A DNA stretch of 64,000 nucleotides from Entonaema liquescens (lineage: Eukaryota > Ascomycota > Sordariomycetes > Xylariales > Xylariaceae), in the NCBI GenBank assembly GCA_902805475.1, contig CADCSX010000014.1:372001-436000 (forward strand). Reading direction: 5' to 3'. Each line of letters starts with the position of its first letter. Position 1 is the stretch's first letter. The notes beneath the pieces were generated by a model. That model saw only the letters and a program-made list of their open reading frames with translations. It had not been told where the DNA came from and made no database searches. Position numbers and translations under genes: made by a program. Positions 22,742 through 35,896 of the stretch are shown here, one piece after another.

Positions 22742-25700
22742 ATGCCGGCGCGAGCATCCGCGAGGTCCAAGACGTCCCGAGTGTCGTCGTCAAGTATCGA
22801 TATTCCCGAAGAAACTCGCGACAGCCAGTTGCGAACCCAAATATCTGCGATATTCCGCGACGCACAAAAAACTACTGCCACTCATAGAAAATTAGTTGTC
22901 AATCTCCGCAAGATCCATGAGGCTTGCTGTTACGAGCCGACACGTCCCGACAAGACTTCTGCAACCGAGTTCGACGAAACAGATTTTAATAACGAGTTTA
23001 CACGATGCGTCCTCAGAGTTATGCCCGTAAAGAAGAGCGAAAGTGTTGGCGAGAAGATTATTCGCTTTATTGGGTTATTCTTGCGCCACGCTAACGACAA
23101 GGACAACGAGCTGCTGGGAGAAGAGGATGTCGATGCTAGTACCATGCCTGAGACCCCAAGCACCCGACTCACTAATCAAGTTATGGAGACCATCTTGCCC
23201 TTACTTACCTGTAAGGATAAATTCGTCAGATATAGATCAACCCAGCTGATATCTCACGTTATCAACTCGTTGGATGCTATCGATGACGACTTATTCCAGA
23301 AATTGCGCCACGGTCTACTCAAGAGGATACGTGATAAAGAGGCAATGGTTCGTTCGCAAGCCGTACTTGGCCTCGGCAGGCTGGCTGGGAATCAGGTTGA
23401 GGGCATGATCAATTCGGATGATAGTGATGATGCGGAGACTGGTCTACTTGAGAAGCTCGTTGAAGTTCTGCAGCATGATCCTAGCGCTGAAGTGAGGCGC
23501 TCGCTTCTCATCAACCTACCTATTATACCAAGCACTCTCCCATACCTCCTAGAGAGAGCAAGAGATCAAGATCCTGCTACTCGTCGCGCGGTCTACTCTA
23601 GATTGTTACCCGCACTCGGCGACTTTCGGCATCTGTCACTCTCAATGCGTGAGAAACTACTTCGCTGGGGGTTGCGAGATAGAGATGAGAATGTTCGAAA
23701 GGCAGCCGGAAGATTATTCCGCGAACGCTGGATTGAGGATTGCGCAGGTGTCAATCAGCCCGAAGATGGCGAGCAACCAGCTACGACAGCTCCTCCGACT
23801 ATGGATGGACTTCTTGAGTTGCTCGAGCGTATTGATATTGTCAATTCTGGTGTCGAAAATGGCGTTGCACTAGAGGCCATGAAAGGCTTCTGGGAAGGAA
23901 GACCAGATTATCGAGACGCCATGGAATTTAACCACGATTTCTGGAAGGAACTTACCGCCGAGTCTATCTTCATAGTACGAAGTTTCAACGACTTTTGCCG
24001 GACAGAAGGAAATGGAAAATATGAATTCCTGGTTGAGGAAAAGCTACCTGTGCTTACCGACTTAGCCAAGATCCTTGGGGAAAACTTGGAGAAACTCATC
24101 GAAGCCATACAAAAAGTCAATAACCAGGACAACGTTAAGGAGGTCGAAGAGGAAGATACAGGCGAGAAAGAGTTCGTTATAGAGCAATTGCTACATATTA
24201 TCCTCACCCTTGACTACTCAGACGAAGCTGGCCGGCGTCGGGTGTTTGCCCTCCTACGGCAATACCTATCCAAACCGGAACTACCCGATGAGATCACCAA
24301 ACTGACCATCGAGGTGCTCCGAGACATATGTGCACCCGATACGGCTGGCGAGAAAGAGTTCTGTAGTATTGTGCTAGAAGCTGTTGCAGATGTACACGAT
24401 ACCATTGTGGACGAATCTGTGGTTGGAGATGGCGAGGAGAGTTTCCATTCAGCTAGGTCCGAAGTTAGTGGAGATACTACTCCTACGAAGAAAGGGAAGC
24501 AAGTGGCGGACGACAGTCTGAGCGAAGAAGAAGCGCGAGAGAAGGCGATCAAGGAGATCATGATCAACATGAAATGTCTGCACATCGTTCAATGCATGCT
24601 CTCCAATGTCGAAGGAACTTTGCAGGAGAACGACCATCTTGTGTCGATGTTGAACAATCTGGTTGTGCCTGCTGTTCGCAGCCACGAAGCACCTGTCCGA
24701 GAACGTGGGTTGGTCTGCTTGGGACTCTGCTCACTCCTCGACCGGCCTCTCGCCGAAGAGAACTTGACCCTTTTCATGCATTTCTTCACCAAAGGCCATT
24801 CAGCACTTCAGATTACTGCGCTCCAGATCCTAACCGATATTCTGAACGTCCACGGCGCGCAGCTTCTCTCGGAGAATCCGACATTATTGAAAGTGTACAT
24901 TCGGGCTCTTCGATCTGGTTCTAAGAACCCAGAGGTCCAAGGCGCGGCTACGCTCGCAGTCTCCAAACTATTGCTTGGTCGTGTAGTCACAGATCATGAC
25001 GCGTCCGCAGAGCTACTCAAGACGCTGATAGTGGCCTATTTTGATCCTTCAACCGCAGGGAACCAAAGTGTCAGGCAAGCCCTTAATTACTTCCTTCCTG
25101 TCTTTTGCTATTCAAGGCCCGAGAACCAGGAGCTCATGGGAGCTGTGGCTCTCGATGCATTGCATGCTCTGTATAACGTTAGGGAGGGACTCGACGATGA
25201 CGACATTGATGTCGGTGACGAGATGGCTAGCCTCAATACCATCGGTGCTTGCCTAGTTGATTGGACGGACCCTCGAAAGTGCTATACCCCTGATATTCCG
25301 ATGGATGCAGACAAGAAGAATGTAAACGGAGACGTCCATCTTGACTTGGCAAGGGAGATTCTCGACAAGTTGAATAGTAGTTTGAGCAGTAAGTGTCTGC
25401 TGCCGTCTAACGCTTGTACTAATACTAACAATAATACAGAGGAAGAGAAAAAGGTCATGACATCTCTACTAGGAAAATTATATATATCCCCAGCCTCTTC
25501 GGAGGAAAAGCTTCGTGCTTTGTACGAAGATATTTCCTCGGCGGTGGAGGAGAACCTTGTATCGGATGCCACGAGTAAGAATGCTCTATACAAGATCCAC
25601 GTGAGCTTAGGCAAGATCGTGAATCAACTTAACGAGCAAGACAAGATGTCGAGGCGAAGCGGTAGTAGGAGCGTATCTCTCCCCCCTGATGAAAAGACTA

Positions 25701-25846
25701 TCACGGAGGGCGTCACTGTCATGCGAGAACCAGATATTAAGGAAGAAGAAGAGGGCGATGAAGAGGAGGCTGACGTCTCTGGTACGGCCGGCCGAAGCGA
25801 GGCTGATTCTCTCGTGGAAGACCTCTTGACGGACGGAGAGGCATGA
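22742..25846 (+). CDS. YCG1: Condensin subunit CAP-G (YCG1/Cnd3)
   Basis: A continuous frame of 1,034 aa; removing the probable 51-nt intron at 25389-25439 (GTAAGT donor, CTAAT branch region, ACAG acceptor, no stop) gives 1,017 aa. HEAT repeats fill the N-terminal half (MRSQAVLGLGRLAG-like repeats near residues 190-330). The CAP-G C-terminal condensin domain spans roughly residues 600-900 (MKCLHIVQCMLSNVEG onward). Acidic, Ser-rich segments and an acidic C-terminal tail are typical. The protein is the non-SMC HEAT subunit that, with the kleisin, clamps DNA in condensin I to compact mitotic chromosomes. The length matches yeast Ycg1 (about 1,035 aa). Confidence 0.93.
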   Translation: MPARASARSKTSRVSSSSIDIPEETRDSQLRTQISAIFRDAQKTTATHRKLVVNLRKIHEACCYEPTRPDKTSATEFDETDFNNEFTRCVLRVMPVKKSESVGEKIIRFIGLFLRHANDKDNELLGEEDVDASTMPETPSTRLTNQVMETILPLLTCKDKFVRYRSTQLISHVINSLDAIDDDLFQKLRHGLLKRIRDKEAMVRSQAVLGLGRLAGNQVEGMINSDDSDDAETGLLEKLVEVLQHDPSAEVRRSLLINLPIIPSTLPYLLERARDQDPATRRAVYSRLLPALGDFRHLSLSMREKLLRWGLRDRDENVRKAAGRLFRERWIEDCAGVNQPEDGEQPATTAPPTMDGLLELLERIDIVNSGVENGVALEAMKGFWEGRPDYRDAMEFNHDFWKELTAESIFIVRSFNDFCRTEGNGKYEFLVEEKLPVLTDLAKILGENLEKLIEAIQKVNNQDNVKEVEEEDTGEKEFVIEQLLHIILTLDYSDEAGRRRVFALLRQYLSKPELPDEITKLTIEVLRDICAPDTAGEKEFCSIVLEAVADVHDTIVDESVVGDGEESFHSARSEVSGDTTPTKKGKQVADDSLSEEEAREKAIKEIMINMKCLHIVQCMLSNVEGTLQENDHLVSMLNNLVVPAVRSHEAPVRERGLVCLGLCSLLDRPLAEENLTLFMHFFTKGHSALQITALQILTDILNVHGAQLLSENPTLLKVYIRALRSGSKNPEVQGAATLAVSKLLLGRVVTDHDASAELLKTLIVAYFDPSTAGNQSVRQALNYFLPVFCYSRPENQELMGAVALDALHALYNVREGLDDDDIDVGDEMASLNTIGACLVDWTDPRKCYTPDIPMDADKKNVNGDVHLDLAREILDKLNSSLSSKCLLPSNACTNTNNNTEEEKKVMTSLLGKLYISPASSEEKLRALYEDISSAVEENLVSDATSKNALYKIHVSLGKIVNQLNEQDKMSRRSGSRSVSLPPDEKTITEGVTVMREPDIKEEEEGDEEEADVSGTAGRSEADSLVEDLLTDGEA

Positions 25847-26454
25847 AGGTTATGACTTGGATACCCAGGTGTTATGTCTCGGTTGAATGTGTGAATGAAT
25901 GAAAGCCACGTCTTCAATTGAAGCACCCACCATACATTGGGCTTGATTCTGTCATATGATATATCTCAGTGTTGTCGATTGAAATCATGTATGCTCTATG
26001 AAATACCCAATGAGAGGAGAAAATGAGGTGGGAATGTTATGCTTAGCCACGAGGACAATAACTGATTTATTGATAAAAAAATAAATAGAAACTCAACCGT
26101 TAGCCCTCCAAGAAGAAAGTTTTTGGATGAATCCAGGAGCCTTATTATATTACTTTACGGGTGATCTCATTGGACCTCTACTTACCGGTTGGCCGATCGA
26201 GGAAATATACGGAAAATATATTTCTGCTTCAAGGTTAATTCTGCTTGACTGAGTTTATGTTGGTAGGTACGTACGTAAAAGGAATAACAGTAAAGCAATA
26301 ACAAGTAAACAGAGTAGGTGAGACTGGTGTATTGATGATGTTTAAAGAAGAAAGCTATTTACTACTAAGGAACGGGAGAAACGTGTTCCTTATATAATGT
26401 AAGGTACATAGGCACTTCCTTTTGTTAGGTACGTACTATGCCACGGTACGTACG
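25847..26454. other. Intergenic, CAP-G 3' region up to retroelement
   Basis: About 600 bp with no gene. Several GTACGTAC palindromes occur between 26265 and 26455, immediately before the 5' LTR. Confidence 0.6.
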
Positions 26455-26673
26455 TGTGGATCCAATGGCAGTAGCGCACTGACCACCGCCAGGCCCTAGC
26501 GTCCCACAATTGAAACCTAAATGAATATATTTTTATAATATCTTATAATTTTAATTTAATTAATAATTAATAATTATTATATATATTTTAATTTATCGGA
26601 TTTTAATTATTTTATAAATAATTAATTTTTTAAATTATTATATAAATTAATTAAAAAATATAAATAATTATTT
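26455..26673. repeat. Left LTR
   Basis: Starts TGTGGATCC in normal-GC sequence. The first 70 bp are unmutated, then the sequence becomes AT-only from about 26524. The offset to the right copy is a constant 5,384 bp, so no indels have accumulated. Confidence 0.85.
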
Positions 26674-29600
26674 ACGTAAATAAAACGTTAATTACGTAAA
26701 TAAAAATTTAAAAATTTATTAAAAATAATATAAATTTTATTATTAATTATTATTAAAATATTTAAAAACAAAATTAAATAATTAAAATAATATAATAATT
26801 TATTTATATTAATTAATATATTTTAAAAAATAATTAAAAATATTAATAATTATTTAAATTTAATAAATAAAATTATTTTAAAATTATTTAAAAAAAATAA
26901 AATAAATATAAAAAAATTTAAAATTAAATTAAATAATATTTTAATAATAATATAAATATAAATATTAAAAATATTATTTATTTTTATAAATTAAATTTTA
27001 ATATTTATTTAAATAAATTAATTAAATTTAATTAATATATTAATATTATATATATTTAAAATATTAATAATATTAAATAAATTTAAACTATTATTATTTA
27101 TGAAATATTTATTTAATTTAATAAATAATAAATATTTATTAAATAAAATTATTAATATTTATTATTTATATATTAATATTAAAATTTATATAAAATAAAA
27201 AAAAATAATAAAATTAATATAATTAAAAATAATATTTATAATAAAAATAAAAAAAATTATTTAAATATAAAAATAAAAATAAAATAATTTTATTATTTAA
27301 TTTTAAACTAATATAAATAAATAAAATAATATTAAATAAATTAAATAAAATTTAATATCATTTTAAAATAATTTTAATTTTATATAAATTATAATTAATA
27401 AAAATTACGTTTAAATTATTAAAAAGTTTTTAAAAAATAATTAATTATATAAAAAATTAATAATTTAATTAAATAAAATTTTTAAAAATAATATTTTAAA
27501 TATTAATTAAATATTATATTATTTAAAATTTAATAATAATATTTTTAATATTATTATTATATTAAAATAAAAATTTATTTAATTTTATAAAATAAATATA
27601 TAAATTTTATTTTTATTTATATATATAAATATATAATATTTATTAAATTTATAAAATATTAATAAATATTTTTTATATATATATATTTTAAATTTAATTT
27701 TTAATATAAAATAAATAAAAAAATTAAAATATAAATAATATAATAAAAAAAATAATTATTAAAATAAAATTAATTATATAAATTATAATAAAAAATAAAA
27801 TTTATAATATTTTAATAATAATTATTTAATTATAAAATATTAAAACTTTATTTTATAATATAAATATTTTAAAAATAATATTTAAAAAATTTAAAATAGT
27901 AAAAATATAATAATAAAATATATAAAAAATAATATTAAATACCGCTTAAAAATTAACAATTTTAAATTTAAAAAATAATAATTATAACGTTAATATAATA
28001 AAAAAATAAAATTATATAATATAAATAATTAATAATAAATATTTTAATTATAATAAAAAAAATTATTAAATTAAAAATTATAATAAAAAATTATAATTTC
28101 TATAAAAAATAATTTTAAATAGTAAAAAAATTATTATTAAAAAAACAATTTTTAAAAATAATAAATTTGTTAAATTTAATAAATATATTTAAAAAACTTT
28201 TAAAAAATAACAAAATAAATTTAAATAATAAATTTAATTTATTATTAATAAAAAAAAAAAAGCAAAAAATATAATTTTAAAAAAAACTTTAAAAATTTAA
28301 ATATAAATTAAAAATTAATAAAAATATTTAATAATTTAACTTAAAATAATAATAATTAAAATAATTACATTTATTAAATTAAAATAAATAATAATAATAA
28401 ATTATTATTTTATAAAAATAAATTTATTAAAAAAAATTACAAAAATAATTATTATATTTTTAATATTAAATTATAAAATAATTAAAATATTATAATATTT
28501 TTTAATTATAATTATATATTATATTACGTTTTAAAATCATTTATAAAAATATTAATAATATATAAAATATAAAAATTATTTAATATAATTAAAATAAAAA
28601 AATTAAATTTATAAATAATATAAAAAATAATAATTTATATAAAATTTAAAATTAAAAATAATTATAATATAATATTTACTATTTTAATAAAAATAATTCT
28701 AAATTATATATTTTTAAAAAAATTTACTTTTTAAAAAAAATATTTCATAAATAAAAAATTATTTATAAAAATTATATATATAATAAAATATTATATTTAT
28801 AAAAATTTAAAAAAAAATTTTTTATATAATTTTTTAAATAAAAAAATTTATATTAAATAATTAAAATAATAAAATTAATATTTAAAATTATTATTATAAT
28901 AATATTAAATTTTTAATAATATAAAAATATATTAATAATAAATTTTTAAATTAATATATATTTTTAAAAATATATTAAAAATTTTTTAAAATTATTTAAT
29001 AATATTAAATATTATATAAATATAGAAAATATAAATTTTATATTATATAAATATAAACAATAATTTTTTAATAAAATTATTATTATAAAAATATAACTTT
29101 TATTAAAAATAAACGTTAAAAAAATTTATTAAAATTTATAAAAATAAAATAATTTAAAAATTTATAAATTTTTAAATATTACCATTATAATTAATATTTA
29201 AAAAAATATTAAATTAAATAATTAAATTAAATAAAAATAATTTAAATATTATTTAATATTTTTATTACAATTATAAAAAATTAAATAAATATATTAAAAA
29301 AAATATATATTTATTATTTAATATATAAAATTAAATTTAATATATAATAAACTATTATTTATATATATTTATTAATTTAAAAAATAAATTTTAATATATA
29401 TTAATTTATTTATTATATTATAAAAAAATAATATTTATAATATTTTTTAAAATATATAAATAAATAATTATATTTTTTAAATTAATAAATGTATTAATTA
29501 TTTTTTAAATATTTATTAACAAAATATTATATAAATTTTATAAATTTATTATAAATTTTTTTAATAATATTTATATTTAAATAAATATTTTAAAATAATT

Positions 29601-31838
29601 TTATAAATAAATAATAATTATATTTTAAAAATTTATTAAATATAAAATAATTATTAATATTAAAAAAAATTAAATATTTATTAAATAAAAAATATTTTTA
29701 AAATTTATTATTTTAAAATAAAATATTAAAATTAATTTAATAAAAATAATAATAATATAAAATAAATTAATATCAAAAACAACTATTAATATTTAAACTT
29801 TTATTAATATAATAAAATATTTTAAAAATTTAATAAAAAATTATTTAAAAATATTAAACTTTTTTATAATATTAATTAATTAATAAAAGAATATATTAAT
29901 AAAATTTAATAAAATAATTAAAAAATATAATTTAAAATATAAAAAATAATTATAATAATATTAATTATAATAAAATTTAATTAAAAATTATTTTTAATAT
30001 TAAAAATAAATATAAATAAAAAATATATTAACATTATTTTATTATAATTATATATATATAATAATTAATAAATTTTCTATTTAATAATTTATTTTTTAAA
30101 AAAATTAATTAATATTTAATAATATTATTTAATATAAAAATAAAAATTATTAAAAATTATATTAATATTCCAATATTAAAAATATTAAATAAAAAAAAAT
30201 AATATTATAATAATAATAAATTATAAATTTTTAAAAATTATTAATATAAAAATTAAATAATTTATAAAATTTTTTTAATTTTTTAATATTATAAAATATT
30301 ATAACATTAAAATTATTTACCATTTAAATAAAATTAATATTTTAATTAATTATTTATTTAAATTATTTAAATTAAAAATAATTAAATTTAACTTTTTATT
30401 TATTAAAAAATTTTATAAATAAAACATTATACATTTATATAAATTAAATAAATTTAATTTATAAGTTATTTACAAATATTTTATATTTAAAAAAAAATTA
30501 CTTAATTTAATTAATAAAAATTAAATACATAAAAATTTTATTATATATAAAAGTTATTTATATAAAATAATTACGTATAAAAAAACATTTAAAAACTTTT
30601 CACACGTAATAAAAATAAAAAATAAAACTATTAATTTGTAAATAATATTTAAATTTAATAATTTAATAATTAAATTATAAAAAATATATTATAATTAAAA
30701 TTATATTATAATAAAAATTATATTTAAAAAAATACTAAAATAATATTAATATTTTAAAATTATATTAATAATATAAAAAATAATAATTAAATATTTTACG
30801 TGTTAATTAATAAAAAAATTAAATTTAACATTATTTAATTTATAATTTATACATTTATTAATATCGTTAATATAATAAATAATTAATTATACATTTATTA
30901 ATAAATATAACGTTTTTATAATAATTAAATATATTATGAAATAAATTAAAATAATAATAATTATAATAATATTATTTATAAATTATATATTTTTATTTAA
31001 TAAAATAAATATTATTTTTAATTATTTAAAAAAATAAATTAATAATAATATTAAATTATTTACAAATTACAAAATAAAAAAATAAATAAAATTTAATAAA
31101 TTTATTATTAAATTTATTATACCATTTAAATTAAAAAGTAATAATAAAATTAAAAAAGTTAATGGAAATTTAAAAAAAATTATATTATATAAATATTAAA
31201 TAAATCTTATATATATAAAATTATTATAATTATTATAAAAAACGTTAATAATATACAAATTATATTTTTAAATTTAAAAAATATAATAATTATTATTTTA
31301 TATTTAATATATAACCGTTTTAAAATTAATAATTTATTAAATATAATGAATATATTCGTAAATTAATAAAAAAAGAAAAAATATTATTTATAAAATAGTT
31401 AATTAAATAATATAAAATATTATTAACTTGTAATTAATTTAATAATGTTAAAATATTTAAAAATTAAATATATACGTATTTATAAAAAAAAAAAAGTTTA
31501 ATTAAAACGTACGCATTTGGAAATAAAATATTAAAAATAAAATAATATATTATAAAATATAAACTTTATTATAATAAATTTTAAATTATAATAAATTATT
31601 ATTTAAATAATATATATAAAATTTAAAACTTTAATAATATATAATTATAAAATAAATATAATAATATTAACTTTTTTTTCGTTTATATTTATAATAATTA
31701 CTTAATACGTAATATATAATATATTAATAAAATTATATTAAAATAAAATAAATAATATTTATTAAAACAAATAAATTAAATATATAATTGTTAAAAAAAT
31801 TAATAATGATTAAAAATAATTATTTAAAAAAAAAATAA

Positions 31839-32057
31839 TATAAATTTTATAATAATAACGTATTAATTATTATTAAACTTTAATATTTTATAATTAAAAT
31901 TTAAATAAAAATATTTTTATAATATTTTATAATTTTAATTTAATTAATAATTAACAATTATTATATATATTATAATTTATCGGATTTTAGTTATTTTATA
32001 AGTAATTGGCATCCCGGATTATTGTATAAATTAATTAAAAAGCATATACGGTTGTCA
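31839..32057. repeat. Right LTR
   Basis: The left part is AT-only, while the last 65 bp (from about 31990, GGCATCCCGG... to TTGTCA) keep normal base composition. Position by position it matches the left LTR through transitions, with only a handful of transversions. Confidence 0.85.
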
Positions 32058-32940
32058 TTTAACCATTAGTTTAAATATTCTTTTAATACTTTACAAACAC
32101 CTATCACTCTAGATATAAGACTATGACATACTCTGCAAGTCGTACGCGAGGTCGATAGGAATTGTAAGCACTCAACCTAATTCTCTTTAGGAACAGCATA
32201 ACTATACATACCATAGACAATTATGCTAATGCTCTGCAACTTCAACAAAGAGGCTGGAAATTATATCTGGTTACTGATGAAGCAGGGGTAAAAAAAGGAA
32301 AATAGGCTGAATGAATACGGCATAACAGTAGGAGACAAGCACCGAATCCAGTTTCAAATTACCACCCTGAAATCATGTTCTCGAAATGATGTGTTTAAAA
32401 CCTACCTTGGTACCGATTTGATGTCTTACATCCGAGAAGAGAAGTATATCTCTTCATGTAGCGTAAAATATATAACCTCTGATTCAGCCTACTAAGATTC
32501 CTCAGCTAGACTAAGCACAATCATTTAAAATTCGTCTACATGTAAATACTTGCTTCTTTCTCGCGACGTCACGGAAATTTTACAAGTTTAAATATGTTCC
32601 CATGAGAACGCACTGCCGCAATTTTTGTATATGAAGCTACGACTACCATTGATTAGCAACCCAGTAGGTAACACCCGTGGTCCTGTTATATATGACTATC
32701 TGTCAAATTCATACCGCACCGGTATATTCAACTATAGCAACACCGCTAGATGCCAGAGCCCCAAATATCCGATGCCCACCATCCAACGGATCTGTTGGCC
32801 CCTATTCCAGTCTCCACTTCGTCTACCACTATTGGAGTTTATACATTCTCACGCAATACCAGGCCTGTCTTCGGGTATCATGAGTCTACTGATCGCCTGC
32901 CACCATGCGCTAACTATCACCGGGAGGGGATGAATATATC
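32058..32940. other. Intergenic between retroelement and rhomboid gene
   Basis: About 880 bp of moderate GC. Overlapping short frames at 32625-32950 exist in two phases, but neither has recognisable content. It holds the rhomboid 3' region. Confidence 0.5.
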
Positions 32941-34642
32941 TTATGAGTAAAAGTTGGCGATCTGCTCGAGTAAAGCCAAATCGACACCCCGTCGCGAAGT
33001 TTTGGACGAGTCGGTCGTTGTTGTTGTGATGGTGATATTTCCAATATCGCACCAGTGGTTAACAGGCTATAAAAATGTTAGTAGGAGCGGCGACTGAAAA
33101 AGGAGTTGGGGATGGACTAACTAGGCAGCTAAGATACTTGCACCAACTGCAGTTGTTTTGATTCGAGTAGAAGTTCTTAAGCAAAACGATGAAAACAACG
33201 ATAACAAGGATGAGAAATCCGGCGCGAACAAGCCACCATACCCACCACAGAGGCTTTCGACCCTTAAAGAAACCTACGGGGTTTCTGTAAAAGGCAGGAA
33301 AGGCAACGCTGGTGATACCGCCGCCTACGGTAGAGTATGAGGGCCCCCCAAAGTGATCTTCGCCGATTTTACGGCGGAGAGCATTTGGCGAATGGAGAAC
33401 GCTAACTCCTAGGCATAAACCGACAATGAATCCGCCGATGTGGGAAAAGTTGTCAAGACCGGGGAGAAGACCGAGCGCGAAAGATATAAGGATTTCGATG
33501 ATGATAAATATAAGCTCCCTGCCGGGGCTACGTCTCTCACCCCATGAGTATAACAGATCGAGTAAGGTCAAAGCGATAACTCCGAACAAAGACCCCGACG
33601 CCCCGGTAGAAGAAATCCCCGGGGCAGCGTAATTGCCTCCCATAACAAAGCCGAAGATGCCAGCACTCATGTAAACGAGGAAAAACCGAGTAGAACCGAT
33701 GGCCCGCTCAATTTCCTTTCCCATAGTAAGTTGCAATAGCAGATTAAACCCGATGTGAATTATACCTGCGTGCATAAAGATTGGGATAATGAAGCGGAAC
33801 CATTGATTAGGTGCCGGGTCCTGCTTCAGGCCGTCGACGGGGTCCCACTCAGGATTGGGAACGCCGTCAAATCCGCAGAGCTCCGAAAGAGTGCACATAT
33901 TTGACTGGTCGTTAGGGTCATCGGTGGTAGTGTTGGGGCAAGGCCACCCAAAGCCCTTTTGAGTGACTCCGGGGGGCGGACTATAATTTTGCACTCCGTT
34001 GACATTCTTCATACACGGCACAAATCTCGAGCCCATATTAATAAGAACCTGTTGCGAGGGGCCTATCATAGGGTTAAATGAAGGATGAATCTGGATCGGA
34101 CTGCCTGTGAGCTGAGCGGCCTTGACAAGTTCGGCAATAAACACGGCGATTTGAATGACAGAGAATAGATAAACCATGATGGGTATCCTTCTCTTCTCTG
34201 ACCCAAGCATGCCTAGCTCGCCGAAACGAATGCGACCACGCTTGGGAAGTCCTCGACTGCCACCTCCTTCTTGATCCGGGGCGTCGTAGACATGGTCAGT
34301 CGAATCGGCACCATAACCTGCTGACTTGTTGCTTTGGTTTCGCATGGGGATATCATCGGCGCCTTCGGGCGAAACGTCACCCGGTACCGAACCATGATAT
34401 CTCGTGTCGTAAGCAAAGGCCTGTTGGCTGTTGTTTAACGAATCGGAGGTCTGGTGGGATTGTGAGTTAGTCGGGTAGACATGATCATCAAAGACGGTCT
34501 CGAAGGGAGATACGGTGGAAGCACCCGGACGATCTTGATTATGCGCGTGCGAGGTATAAGAGGGCGGGGTAGTAGACGATAAAGAGGGCTCGTATGGATT
34601 GTAATGTCGCGATGAATCGTTGTAGTAGTCGTTGGCTGCCAT
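32941..34642 (-). CDS. Rhomboid-family intramembrane serine protease, 2 exons
   Basis: Exon 1 34642-33122 and exon 2 33066-32941 give 548 aa. Without the GTTAGT...TATAG intron, the frame would end in an unrelated tail; splicing restores CSWCKYLSCLPVNHWCDIGN. The N-terminal 150 residues are a disordered cytosolic region rich in Ser, Tyr and Pro. A membrane helix near 165-190 is followed by a Cys-containing lumenal loop and the rhomboid core. The catalytic Ser lies in GASGSLFG (near residue 350) and the catalytic His in FSHIGGF (near 401). Rhomboids cleave transmembrane substrates within the bilayer, here probably in the secretory pathway. The gene starts 880 bp from the retroelement yet looks intact. 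Confidence 0.9.
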
Positions 34643-35896
34643 GGTCGCTCTTCTACGAAGCAGCTATGCAAAATAGAACAGAACCGCGGCCAGCACTAAT
34701 TTTGTACACTTTCTCTTCCTGGGCTTAGCCCCACGTCTGTCTTGGTTGAGACGGGTTTTTGAAACCCGAAATTGTAAGGCTGGACTGTGGGTTAAGCGGG
34801 TAGACGAGGTGGAATAAGATCTCTCGAGGTGAGCCGACGTGAAATCGGTTATACGGCTCTGCGGTCGCTCGAGCGAGTGTAAGAGGAACAAAACCAATTG
34901 GCGTAATGAGGGTTGCTTAATATTGATTGCCGCCTGGCTGTTTTGATGATGCTGCTTCTCTGTGCAAAAGAAAGAAACCGAAACAAGAATAACGAAACTG
35001 AAAATGGAAAAAAAAGAGGTGCTGTTTCTTTTTGGGGATTTGTTTGGCAACTTTGTATTTGTTTGATGAATTATTAGGTAATGAGGCAGGACACACCACA
35101 GCCAGATTCAGCGGTTGTCGTCACGCAGCGGAATACGCGCGATGAATTGTATCGCAGAGACATGTATAGATACACGAGAGAGGATTAAATGAGTTGTGCA
35201 ATGAGCGGGGTAGCTTGAAGATATTTGTACAGTACTTGCGCCTCTGTAAAGATTGCGTGTCACGGGTGCTTAGTGCAGTATTTACAGCCTACCTACTATG
35301 TAATGAGAGGCTGTGCTAAAGTTTAGCGGACTAAGGTACCCGCGGTACGTACATTCCAGGGACTCTTCAAGCTGCTAATTTTGGAACATCCAATGCCACG
35401 CAGCTTACGTACATATGTACACCTACGCCTTCACCTACGGCATGTTCTGTTTAAATGGCTGAATGGGGTACGGTTGATAGATTAGGTACTGTATAAACTG
35501 ACAGCTCTTCTCAATTATACATGACATTTGATAATAGTGAACCTTCAAGTTATTAACTGGTATATATATATATCCATTCTCCGTTTAAATAATGTGGCAA
35601 CTACGCAAGTCATATCGCTCTACGATGTCTTCAGATTTGCTGAATTAGCTTCATACGAGTTTTATGTTAACTTACTGTAGAATTTACAGAATACTGATCA
35701 ACTAGCTCTGAATGTAGAGAAAAAAATGTTATTAGCTCTGTCATCGCCTGAAGTGCCCCTATCTATATTACATACCATAGACGTTTCCCAGTAACTCCTG
35801 TAAGGTCCTAGCTCAAGGCCGGCCGGCAGACTCCTCGCGAGTAAATCGTTTGAAAAGCATTCATGGTGGAGCGTGGCAATATCCTATGCTTTTGGA
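34643..35896. other. Intergenic, rhomboid 5' region and DIB1 3' region
   Basis: About 1.25 kb. The frame at 34664-35050 lies in the probable rhomboid leader and has no recognisable features. A short TATATATATATAT run occurs near 35560. No gene is supported. Confidence 0.55.

Larger units (their letters stand above)
26455..32057. mobile_element. RIP-degraded LTR retrotransposon, 5.6 kb
   Basis: Two direct repeats of 219 bp (26455-26673 and 31839-32057) align by eye without indels and enclose about 5.2 kb of almost pure A+T with no long ORF. Differences between the repeats are almost all C/T and G/A, the mark of repeat-induced point mutation. An A-run directly before the 3' repeat (about 31826-31835) sits where a polypurine tract would be. 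The total length fits a Copia or Gypsy element, but the internal region is too mutated to identify gag or pol, so the superfamily and orientation are unknown. I saw no target-site duplication. Confidence 0.85.

Noticed and set aside
26520..31990. AT-rich block as a mitochondrial DNA insertion
   Set aside because: No mitochondrial gene, tRNA or intron signature, and the paired terminal repeats with transition-only differences fit a RIP-mutated LTR element.
32625..32950. Overlapping ORFs of 66-102 codons beside the retroelement
   Set aside because: Three phases are open at once in a low-constraint region, with no start context, splice signal or family motif.
34664..35050. 128-codon minus-strand frame upstream of the rhomboid gene
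   Set aside because: Lies in the likely 5' leader of the rhomboid gene, lacks an ATG in good context and has no recognisable features.
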